A stretch of DNA of 64,000 nucleotides from an uncultured Candidatus Binatia bacterium (GTDB lineage Bacteria; Desulfobacterota; Binatia; UBA9968; JAJDTQ01), in assembly GCA_958295985.1 (NCBI GenBank), contig OY282432.1, positions 2,107,282-2,171,281 of the forward strand, written 5' to 3'. The stretch's first letter is position 1, and each line of letters starts with the position of its first letter. Both the position numbers and the translations under genes were made by a program. The notes beneath the pieces are model-generated. The model saw only the letters and a program-made list of their open reading frames with translations, was not told the origin of the DNA and made no database searches. Shown here in pieces: positions 36,301 to 48,300 of this stretch.

Positions 36301-39300
36301 GCGGGGCCAGCGGAGTGGCGGCGCCGGATGCGGTGACGCTGACCATCGCGGACGACGACGACGCGCCGACGGCGACGCTGGCGGTGGCGGCCGCCTCGAT
36401 CTCGGAGAACGGCGGTTCGACGATGGTGAGGGCAACGCTGAGCCATGGGTCGAGCGCGGCGACGACGGTGACGGTGACGGGGGTGTCGGGCTTCTACACG
36501 GTGGATTCGACGAACCCCACCATCGTCATCGCGGCGGGTGCGACGGCGAACGCTACGGACACGGCGACGATCACGGCGGTGGACGACGATGTGGACAACG
36601 TGGCCGCCCGCTCGGTGACGGTGACGGGGACGGCGGCGAACGCCCAAGCGGCGGCCGATTCGCAGACTGTGACGGTGACCGGCGCGTTGCTGACGCTGAC
36701 GGACGACGAGGATCCGCCGGATGCGACGCTGTTGTTGTCGGAGCCGGACCCCTCGAAGCCGGACACGATTGCGGAGAGCGGGGCAGGCAACGCGAGCACG
36801 GTGACGGCAACGCTGAGCCATGGGTCGAGCGAGGCGGTGACGCTGACGGTGTCTGCGGCAGCGGGGACGAACGCGGCGGCGGGCGACTTCAGCTTGTCGA
36901 GCACGAAGACGCTGACCATCGCGGCGGGGGAGACCGTGAGCACCGGCACGGTGACGGTGACGGCGGTGAACAACACGACGGACGGGCCGGACAAGACGGT
37001 GACGGTGTCGGCGACGGTGAGCGGGGCCAGCGGAGTGGCGGCGCCGGATGCGGTGACGCTGACCATCGCGGACGACGACGACGCGCCGACGGCGACGCTG
37101 GCGGTGGCGGCCGCCTCGATCTCGGAGAACGGCGGTTCGACGATGGTGAGGGCAACGCTGAGCCATGGGTCGAGCGCGGCGACGACGGTGACGGTGACGG
37201 GGGTGTCGGGCTTCTACACGGTGGATTCGACGAACCCCACCATCGTCATCGCGGCGGGTGCGACGGCGAACGCTACGGACACGGCGACGATCACGGCGGT
37301 GGACGACGATGTGGACAACGTGGCCGCCCGCTCGGTGACGGTGACGGGGACGGCGGCGAACGCCCAAGCGGCGGCCGATTCGCAGACCGTGACGGTGACC
37401 GGCGCGTTGCTGACGCTGACGGACGACGAGGATCCGCCGGATGCGACGCTGTTGTTGTCGGAGCCGGACCCCTCGAAGCCGGACACGATTACGGAGAGCG
37501 GGGCAGGCAACGCGAGCACGGTGACGGCAACGCTGAGCCATGGGTCGAGCGAGGCGGTGACGCTGACGGTGTCTGCGGCAGCGGGGACGAACGCGGCGGC
37601 GGGCGACTTCAGTCTGTCGAGCGCGAAGACGTTGACCATCGCGGCGGGAGCGACGACGAGCACCGGCACGGTGACGGTGACGGCAGTGAACGACACGACG
37701 GACGGGCCGGACAAGACGGTGACGGTGTCGGCGACGGTGAGCGGGGCCAGCGGAGTGGCGGCGCCGGATGCGGTGACGCTGACCATCGCGGACGACGACG
37801 ACGCGCCGACGGCGACGCTGGCGGTGGCGGCCGCCTCGATCTCGGAGAACGGCGGTTCGACGATGGTGAGGGCAACGCTGAGCCATGGGTCGAGCGCGGC
37901 GACGACGGTGACGGTGACGGGGGTGTCGGGCTTCTACACGGTGGATTCGACGAACCCCACCATCGTCATCGCGGCGGGTGCGACGGCGAACGCTACGGAC
38001 ACGGCGACGATCACGGCGGTGGACGACGATGTGGACAACGTGGCCGCCCGCTCGGTGACGGTGACGGGGACGGCGGCGAACGCCCAAGCGGCGGCCGATT
38101 CGCAGACTGTGACGGTGACCGGCGCGTTGCTGACGCTGACGGACGACGAGGATCCGCCGGATGCGACGCTGTTGTTGTCGGAGCCGGACCCCTCGAAGCC
38201 GGACACGATTGCGGAGAGCGGGGCAGGCAACGCGAGCACGGTGACGGCAACGCTGAGCCATGGGTCGAGCGAGGCGGTGACGCTGACGGTGTCTGCGGCA
38301 GCGGGGACGAACGCGGCGGCGGGCGACTTCAGCTTGTCGAGCGCGAAGACGTTGACCATCGCGGCGGGAGCGACGACGAGCACCGGGACGGTGACGGTGA
38401 CGGCAGTGAACGACACGACGGACGGGCCGGACAAGACGGTGACGGTGTCGGCGACGGTGAGCGGGGCCAGCGGAGTGGCGGCGCCGGATGCGGTGACGCT
38501 GACCATCGCGGACGACGACGACGCGCCGACGGCGACGCTGGCGGTGGCGGCCGCCTCGATCTCGGAGAACGGCGGTTCGACGATGGTGAGGGCAACGCTG
38601 AGCCATGGGTCGAGCGCGGCGACGACGGTGACGGTGACGGGGGTGTCGGGCTTCTACACGGTGGATTCGACGAACCCCACCATCGTCATCGCGGCGGGTG
38701 CGACGGCGAACGCTACGGACACGGCGACGATCACGGCGGTGGACGACGATGTGGACAACGTGGCCGCCCGCTCGGTGACGGTGACGGGGACGGCGGCGAA
38801 CGCCCAAGCGGCGGCCGATTCGCAGACTGTGACGGTGACCGGCGCGTTGCTGACGCTGACGGACGACGAGGATCCGCCGGATGCGACGCTGTTGTTGTCG
38901 GAGCCGGACCCCTCGAAGCCGGACACGATTGCGGAGAGCGGGGCAGGCAACGCGAGCACGGTGACGGCAACGCTGAGCCATGGGTCGAGCGAGGCGGTGA
39001 CGCTGACGGTGTCTGCGGCAGCGGGGACGAACGCGGCGGCGGGCGACTTCAGCTTGTCGAGCACGAAGACGCTGACCATCGCGGCGGGGGAGACCGCGAG
39101 CACCGGGACGGTGACGGTGACGGCAGTGAACGACACGACGGACGGGCCGGACAAGACGGTGACGGTGTCGGCGACGGTGAGCGGGGCCAGCGGAGTGGCG
39201 GCGCCGGATGCGGTGACGCTGACCATCGCGGACGACGACGACGCGCCGACGGCGACGCTGGCGGTGGCGGCCGCCTCGATCTCGGAGAACGGCGGTTCGA

Positions 39301-42300
39301 CGATGGTGAGGGCAACGCTGAGCCATGGGTCGAGCGCGGCGACGACGGTGACGGTGACGGGGGTGTCGGGCTTCTACACGGTGGATTCGACGAACCCCAC
39401 CATCGTCATCGCGGCGGGTGCGACGGCGAACGCTACGGACACGGCGACGATCACGGCGGTGGACGACGATGTGGACAACGTGGCCGCCCGCTCGGTGACG
39501 GTGACGGGGACGGCGGCGAACGCCCAAGCGGCGGCCGATTCGCAGACCGTGACGGTGACCGGCGCGTTGCTGACGCTGACGGACGACGAGGATCCGCCGG
39601 ATGCGACGCTGTTGTTGTCGGAGCCGGACCCCTCGAAGCCGGACACGATTACGGAGAGCGGGGCAGGCAACGCGAGCACGGTGACGGCAACGCTGAGCCA
39701 TGGGTCGAGCGAGGCGGTGACGCTGACGGTGTCTGCGGCAGCGGGGACGAACGCGGCGGCGGGCGACTTCAGCTTGTCGAGCACGAAGACGCTGACCATC
39801 GCGGCGGGAGCGACGACGAGCACCGGCACGGTGACGGTGACGGCGGTGAACAACACGACGGACGGGCCGGACAAGACGGTGACGGTGTCGGCGACGGTGA
39901 GCGGGGCCAGCGGAGTGGCGGCGCCGGATGCGGTGACGCTGACCATCGCGGACGACGACGACGCGCCGACGGCGACGCTGGTTCTGTCGTCGTCGATCTC
40001 GGAGAACGGCGGCAAGGCGACGGTGACGGCGACGCTCTCGCATCCGTCGAGCCAGGCGACGACGCTCACGGTGTCGGCTTCGGCGGGGGCGAACGCGGCG
40101 GCCGGCGACTTCTCCCTCTCGGCCGCGAAGACACTGACCGTCGCGGCCGGCGCGACGACCAGCACCGGAACGGTGACGGTTTCGGCGAACGACGACGCGA
40201 GGGACGCGCCGGACCGGTCGGTGACGGTCACGGCAACGGCCGCCAACGGCCAGGGGATCGCCGGAAACCCCGAGGCCGTGACGCTGACGATCCGCGACGA
40301 CGACGGGAAGCCGATGGCGACGCTGGTTCTGTCGTCTTCGTCGATCTCGGAGAACGGCGGTAAGGCGACGGTGACGGCGACGCTGAACCGCGCGTCGAGC
40401 CAGGCGACGACGCTCACGGTGTCGGCTTCGGCGGGGGCGAACGCGGCGGACGGTGACTTCACGCTGTCGAGTCCGGCGACGCTCACCGTCGCGGCGGGAG
40501 AGACGGCGAGCACCGGCACGGCGACGATCGCGGCGGTGAACGACTCGACCGACGCGCCGAACCGGTCGGTGCGGGTCTCCGGGTCCGCGAGCAACGCCCA
40601 GGGCGTGACCGACCCGCTCGCGCTCACCCTCACCATTGAGGACGATGACGCGGCGCCGGGTGCGACGCTCACGCTGTCGCCGTCGTCGGTTTCGGAGAAC
40701 GGCGGCGTCTCGACGGTGACGGCGCGGCTCTCTCACCCGTCGAGCGCGGCGACGACGGTGACGGTGACGGGGGTGTCGGGCTTCTACACGGTGGATTCGA
40801 CGAACCCCACCATCGTCATCGCGGCGGGTGCGACGGCGAACGCTACGGACACGGCGACGATCACGGCGGTGGACGACGATGTGGACAACGTGGCCGCCCG
40901 CTCGGTGACGGTGACGGGGACGGCGGCGAACGCCCAAGCGGCGGCCGATTCGCAGACTGTGACGGTGACCGGCGCGTTGCTGACGCTGACGGACGACGAG
41001 GATCCGCCGGATGCGACGCTGTTGTTGTCGGAGCCGGACCCCTCGAAGCCGGACACGATTGCGGAGAGCGGGGCAGGCAACGCGAGCACGGTGACGGCAA
41101 CGCTGAGCCATGGGTCGAGCGAGGCGGTGACGCTGACGGTGTCTGCGGCAGCGGGGACGAACGCGGCGGCGGGCGACTTCAGTCTGTCGAGCGCGAAGAC
41201 GTTGACCATCGCGGCGGGAGCGACGACGAGCACCGGGACGGTGACGGTGACGGCAGTGAACGACACGACGGACGGGCCGGACAAGACGGTGACGGTGTCG
41301 GCGACGGTGAGCGGGGCCAGCGGAGTGGCGGCGCCGGATGCGGTGACGCTGACCATCGCGGACGACGACGACGCGCCGACGGCGACGCTGGTTCTGTCGT
41401 CGTCGTCGATCTCGGAGAACGGCGGCAAGGCGACGGTGACGGCGACGCTCTCGCATCCGTCGAGCCAGGCGACGACGCTCACGGTGTCGGCTTCGGCGGG
41501 GGCGAACGCGGCGGCCGGCGACTTCTCCCTCTCGGCCGCGAAGACACTGACCGTCGCGGCCGGCGCGACGACCAGCACCGGAACGGTGACGGTTTCGGCG
41601 AACGACGACGCGAGGGACGCGCCGGACCGGTCGGTGACGGTCACGGCAACGGCCGCCAACGGCCAGGGGATCGCCGGAAACCCCGAGGCCGTGACGCTGA
41701 CGATCCGCGACGACGACGGGAAGCCGATGGCGACGCTGGTTCTGTCGTCTTCGTCGATCTCGGAGAACGGCGGCAAGGCGACGGTGACGGCGACGCTGAA
41801 CCGCGCGTCGAGCCAGGCGACGACGCTCACGGTGTCGGCTTCGGCGGGGGCGAACGCGGCGGACGGTGACTTCACGCTGTCGAGTCCGGCGACGCTCACC
41901 GTCGCGGCGGGAGAGACGGCGAGCACCGGCACGGCGACGATCGCGGCGGTGAACGACTCGACCGACGCGCCGAACCGGTCGGTGCGGGTCTCCGGGTCCG
42001 CGAGCAACGCCCAGGGCGTGACCGACCCGCTCGCGCTCACCCTCACCATTGAGGACGATGACGCGGCGCCGGGTGCGACGCTCACGCTGTCGCCGTCGTC
42101 GGTTTCGGAGAACGGCGGCGCCTCGACGGTGACGGCGCGGCTCTCTCACCCGTCGAGCGCGGCGACGACGGTGACGGTGACGGGGGTGTCGGGCTTCTAC
42201 ACGGTGGATTCGACGAACCCCACCATCGTCATCGCGGCGGGTGCGACGGCGAACGCTACGGACACGGCGACGATCACGGCGGTGGACGACGATGTGGACA

Positions 42301-45300
42301 ACGTGGCCGCCCGCTCGGTGACGGTGACGGGGACGGCGGCGAACGCCCAAGCGGCGGCCGATTCGCAGACCGTGACGGTGACCGGCGCGTTGCTGACGCT
42401 GACGGACGACGAGGATCCGCCGGATGCGACGCTGTTGTTGTCGGAGCCGGACCCCTCGAAGCCGGACACGATTGCGGAGAGCGGGGCAGGCAACGCGAGC
42501 ACGGTGACGGCAACGCTGAGCCATGGGTCGAGCGAGGCGGTGACGCTGACGGTGTCTGCGGCAGCGGGGACGAACGCGGCGGCGGGCGACTTCAGCTTGT
42601 CGAGCACGAAGACGCTGACCATCGCGGCGGGGGAGACCGCGAGCACCGGGACGGTGACGGTGACGGCAGTGAACGACACGACGGACGGGCCGGACAAGAC
42701 GGTGACGGTGTCGGCGACGGTGAGCGGGGCCAGCGGAGTGGCGGCGCCGGATGCGGTGACGCTGACCATCGCGGACGACGACGACGCGCCGACGGCGACG
42801 CTGGCGGTGGCGGCCGCCTCGATCTCGGAGAACGGCGGTTCGACGATGGTGAGGGCAACGCTGAGCCATGGGTCGAGCGCGGCGACGACGGTGACGGTGA
42901 CGGGGGTGTCGGGCTTCTACACGGTGGATTCGACGAACCCCACCATCGTCATCGCGGCGGGTGCGACGGCGAACGCTACGGACACGGCGACGATCACGGC
43001 GGTGGACGACGATGTGGACAACGTGGCCGCCCGCTCGGTGACGGTGACGGGGACGGCGGCGAACGCCCAAGCGGCGGCCGATTCGCAGACTGTGACGGTG
43101 ACCGGCGCGTTGCTGACGCTGACGGACGACGAGGATCCGCCGGATGCGATGCTGTTGTTGTCGGAGCCGGACCCCTCGAAGCCGGACACGATTGCGGAGA
43201 GCGGGGCAGGCAACGCGAGCACGGTGACGGCAACGCTGAGCCATGGGTCGAGCGAGGCGGTGACGCTGACGGTGTCTGCGGCAGCGGGGACGAACGCGGC
43301 GGCGGGCGACTTCAGCTTGTCGAGCACGAAGACGCTGACCATCGCGGCGGGGGAGACCGCGAGCACCGGCACGGTGACGGTGACGGCAGTGAACGACACG
43401 ACGGACGGGCCGGACAAGACGGTGACGGTGTCGGCGACGGTGAGCGGGGCCAGCGGAGTGGCGGCGCCGGATGCGGTGACGCTGACCATCGCGGACGACG
43501 ACGACGCGCCGACGGCGACGCTGGCGGTGGCGGCCGCCTCGATCTCGGAGAACGGCGGTTCGACGATGGTGAGGGCAACGCTGAGCCATGGGTCGAGCGC
43601 GGCGACGACGGTGACGGTGACGGGGGTGTCGGGCTTCTACACGGTGGATTCGACGAACCCCACCATCGTCATCGCGGCGGGTGCGACGGCGAACGCTACG
43701 GACACGGCGACGATCACGGCGGTGGACGACGATGTGGACAACGTGGCCGCCCGCTCGGTGACGGTGACGGGGACGGCGGCGAACGCCCAAGCGGCGGCCG
43801 ATTCGCAGACCGTGACGGTGACCGGCGCGTTGCTGACGCTGACGGACGACGAGGATCCGCCGGATGCGACGCTGTTGTTGTCGGAGCCGGACCCCTCGAA
43901 GCCGGACACGATTGCGGAGAGCGGGGCAGGCAACGCGAGCACGGTGACGGCAACGCTGAGCCATGGGTCGAGCGAGGCGGTGACGCTGACGGTGTCTGCG
44001 GCAGCGGGGACGAACGCGGCGGCGGGCGACTTCAGCTTGTCGAGCACGAAGACGCTGACCATCGCGGCGGGGGAGACCGCGAGCACCGGGACGGTGACGG
44101 TGACGGCAGTGAACGACACGACGGACGGGCCGGACAAGACGGTGACGGTGTCGGCGACGGTGAGCGGGGCCAGCGGAGTGGCGGCGCCGGATGCGGTGAC
44201 GCTGACCATCGCGGACGACGACGACGCGCCGACGGCGACGCTGGCGGTGGCGGCCGCCTCGATCTCGGAGAACGGCGGTTCGACGATGGTGAGGGCAACG
44301 CTGAGCCATGGGTCGAGCGCGGCGACGACGGTGACGGTGACGGGGGTGTCGGGCTTCTACACGGTGGATTCGACGAACCCCACCATCGTCATCGCGGCGG
44401 GTGCGACGGCGAACGCTACGGACACGGCGACGATCACGGCGGTGGACGACGATGTGGACAACGTGGCCGCCCGCTCGGTGACGGTGACGGGGACGGCGGC
44501 GAACGCCCAAGCGGCGACCGATTCGCAGACTGTGACGGTGACCGGCGCGTTGCTGACGCTGACGGACGACGAGGATCCGCCGGATGCGACGCTGTTGTTG
44601 TCGGAGCCGGACCCCTCGAAGCCGGACACGATTGCGGAGAGCGGGGCAGGCAACGCGAGCACGGTGACGGCAACGCTGAGCCATGGGTCGAGCGAGGCGG
44701 TGACGCTGACGGTGTCTGCGGCAGCGGGGACGAACGCGGCGGCGGGCGACTTCAGCTTGTCGAGCACGAAGACGCTGACCATCGCGGCGGGGGAGACCGC
44801 GAGCACCGGGACGGTGACGGTGACGGCAGTGAACGACACGACGGACGGGCCGGACAAGACGGTGACGGTGTCGGCGACGGTGAGCGGGGCCAGCGGAGTG
44901 GCGGCGCCGGATGCGGTGACGCTGACCATCGCGGACGACGACGACGCGCCGACGGCGACGCTGGCGGTGGCGGCCGCCTCGATCTCGGAGAACGGCGGTT
45001 CGACGATGGTGAGGGCAACGCTGAGCCATGGGTCGAGCGCGGCGACGACGGTGACGGTGACGGGGGTGTCGGGCTTCTACACGGTGGATTCGACGAACCC
45101 CACCATCGTCATCGCGGCGGGTGCGACGGCGAACGCTACGGACACGGCGACGATCACGGCGGTGGACGACGATGTGGACAACGTGGCCGCCCGCTCGGTG
45201 ACGGTGACGGGGACGGCGGCGAACGCCCAAGCGGCGACCGATTCGCAGACTGTGACGGTGACCGGTGCGTTGCTGACGCTGACGGACGACGAGGATCCGC

Positions 45301-48300
45301 CGGATGCGACGCTGTCGTTGTCGGAGCCGGACCCCTCGAAGCCGGACACGATTGCGGAGAGCGGGGCAGGCAACGCGAGCACGGTGACGGCAACGCTGAG
45401 CCATGGGTCGAGCGAGGCGGTGACGCTGACGGTGTCTGCGGCAGCGGGGACGAACGCGGCGGCGGGCGACTTCAGCTTGTCGAGCACGAAGACGCTGACC
45501 ATCGCGGCGGGAGCGACGACGAGCACCGGGACGGTGACGGTGACGGCGGTGAACAACACGACGGACGGGCCGGACAAGACGGTGACGGTGTCGGCGACGG
45601 TGAGCGGGGCCAGCGGAGTGGCGGCGCCGGATGCGGTGACGCTGACCATCGCGGACGACGACGACGCGCCGACGGCGACGCTGGCGGTGGCGGCCGCCTC
45701 GATCTCGGAGAACGGCGGTTCGACGATGGTGAGGGCAACGCTGAGCCATGGGTCGAGCGCGGCGACGACGGTGACGGTGACGGGGGTGTCGGGCTTCTAC
45801 ACGGTGGATTCGACGAACCCCACCATCGTCATCGCGGCGGGTGCGACGGCGAACGCTACGGACACGGCGACGATCACGGCGGTGGACGACGATGTGGACA
45901 ACGTGGCCGCCCGCTCGGTGACGGTGACGGGGACGGCGGCGAACGCCCAAGCGGCGGCCGATTCGCAGACCGTGACGGTGACCGGCGCGTTGCTGACGCT
46001 GACGGACGACGAGGATCCGCCGGATGCGACGCTGTTGTTGTCGGAGCCGGACCCCTCGAAGCCGGACACGATTGCGGAGAGCGGGGCAGGCAACGCGAGC
46101 ACGGTGACGGCAACGCTGAGCCATGGGTCGAGCGAGGCGGTGACGCTGACGGTGTCTGCGGCAGCGGGGACGAACGCGGCGGCGGGCGACTTCAGCTTGT
46201 CGAGCACGAAGACGCTGACCATCGCGGCGGGAGCGACGACGAGCACCGGCACGGTGACGGTGACGGCGGTGAACGACACGACGGACGGGCCGGACAAGAC
46301 GGTGACGGTGTCGGCGACGGTGAGCGGGGCCAGCGGAGTGGCGGCGCCGGATGCGGTGACGCTGACCATCGCGGACGACGACGACGCGCCGACGGCGACG
46401 CTGGCGGTGGCGGCCGCCTCGATCTCGGAGAACGGCGGTTCGACGATGGTGAGGGCAACGCTGAGCCATGGGTCGAGCGCGGCGACGACGGTGACGGTGA
46501 CGGGGGTGTCGGACGCCTACACGGTGGGGTCGGACGCGACCATCGTGATTGCGGCGGGTGAGACGGCGAACGCGACGGACAGCGTGACGATCACGGCGGT
46601 GAACGACGCGGTGGACAACGTGGGCGACCGGAGGGTGACGGTGACGGGCACGGCGGCGAACGCCCAGGCCGCGTCGCAGACCCTGACGGTGACCGGTGCG
46701 GCGCTGACACTGAGGGACGACGAGGAGCCGCCGGCGGCGACGCTGGCGCTGTCGGAGCCGGACTCGGCGAAGCCGGACACCATCGACGAGAGCGGGGCGG
46801 GCAACGCGAGCACGGTGACGGCAACGCTGAGCCATGGGTCGAGCGAGGCGGTGACGCTGACGGTGTCTGCGGCAGCGGGGACGAACGCGGCGGCGGGCGA
46901 CTTCAGCTTGTCGAGCACGAAGACGCTGACCATCGCGGCGGGGGAGACCGCGAGCACCGGCACGGTGACGGTGACGGCGGTGAACGACACGACGGACGGG
47001 CCGGACAAGACGGTGACGGTGACGGCCACGGTGAGCGGGGCCAGCGGAGTGGCAGCGCCGGATGCGGTGACGCTGACCATCGCGGACGACGACGACGCGC
47101 CGACGGCGACGCTGGTTCTCTCGCCTCCGACCGTCGACGAGAGCGGAACGACGACGCGGGCAGCGGTGACGGCGACGCTCTCGCATCCGTCGAGCCAGGC
47201 GACGACGCTCACGGTGTCGGCTTCGGCGGGGGCGAACGCGGCGGCCGGCGACTTCTCCCTCTCGGCCGCGAAGACACTGACCGTCGCGGCCGGCGCGACG
47301 ACCAGCACCGGAACGGTGACGGTTTCGGCGAACGACGACGCGAGGGACGCGCCGGACCGGTCGGTGACGGTCACGGCAACGGCCGCCAACGGCCAGGGGA
47401 TCGCCGGAAACCCCGAGGCCGTGACGCTGACGATCCGCGACGACGACGGGAAGCCGATGGCGACGCTGGTTCTGTCGTCTTCGTCGATCTCGGAGAACGG
47501 CGGTAAGGCGACGGTGACGGCGACGCTGAACCGCGCGTCGAGCCAGGCGACGACGCTCACGGTGTCGGCTTCGGCGGGGGCGAACGCGGCGGACGGTGAC
47601 TTCACGCTGTCGAGTCCGGCGACGCTCACCGTCGCGGCGGGAGAGACGGCGAGCACCGGCACGGCGACGATCGCGGCGGTGAACGACTCGACCGACGCGC
47701 CGAACCGGTCGGTGCGGGTCTCCGGGTCCGCGAGCAACGCCCAGGGCGTGACCGACCCGCTCGCGCTCACCCTCACCATTGAGGACGATGACGCGGCGCC
47801 GGGTGCGACGCTCACGCTGTCGCCGTCGTCGGTTTCGGAGAACGGCGGCGTCTCGACGGTGACGGCACGGCTCTCTCACCCGTCGAGCGCGGCGACGACG
47901 GTGACGGTGACGGCGCTGGCGGATGCCTACACGGTGGGTTCGGACGCGACCATCGTGATCGCGGCGGGGCAGACGGCGAACGCTACGGACACGGCGACCA
48001 TTACGGCGGTGAACGACGACATGGACAACGTGGGCGACCGGAGGGTGACGGTGACGGGCACAGCGTCCAATGACCAGGGTGCGGTGAGCGTGACCGGCGC
48101 GTGGCTGACGCTGACGGACGACGAGGCGACGCCGACGCCGACGGCGACGCTGGTGCTGTCGTCTTTGTCGATTTCGGAGTCGGGCGGCGTTGCGACGGTG
48201 ACGGCGACGCTGTCCGGCGAATCGAGCGCGTCGCTGACGCTGACGGTATCGGCTACCGGCGCCGGCTTCACGCTGTCGAGCGCGAAGACGCTGACCATCG

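Larger units (their letters stand above)
35581..46510 (+). repeat. 720-bp higher-order repeat array, 13 near-identical units
   Basis: The landmark GFYTVDSTNPT begins near 35769, 36489, 37209, 37929, 38649, 39369, 40779, 42192, 42912, 43632, 44352, 45072 and 45792: 720-bp steps, except two steps of 1410 and 1413 bp caused by inserted modules. Bases 35581-36300 and 36301-37020 differ at only 5 of 720 positions by direct comparison. Each unit encodes two Calx-beta-like modules (240 residues). Confidence 0.9.

Noticed and set aside
35581..46510. CRISPR-like or satellite non-coding array
   Set aside because: The 720-bp units keep one open frame encoding domain pairs, with no short repeats and spacers.
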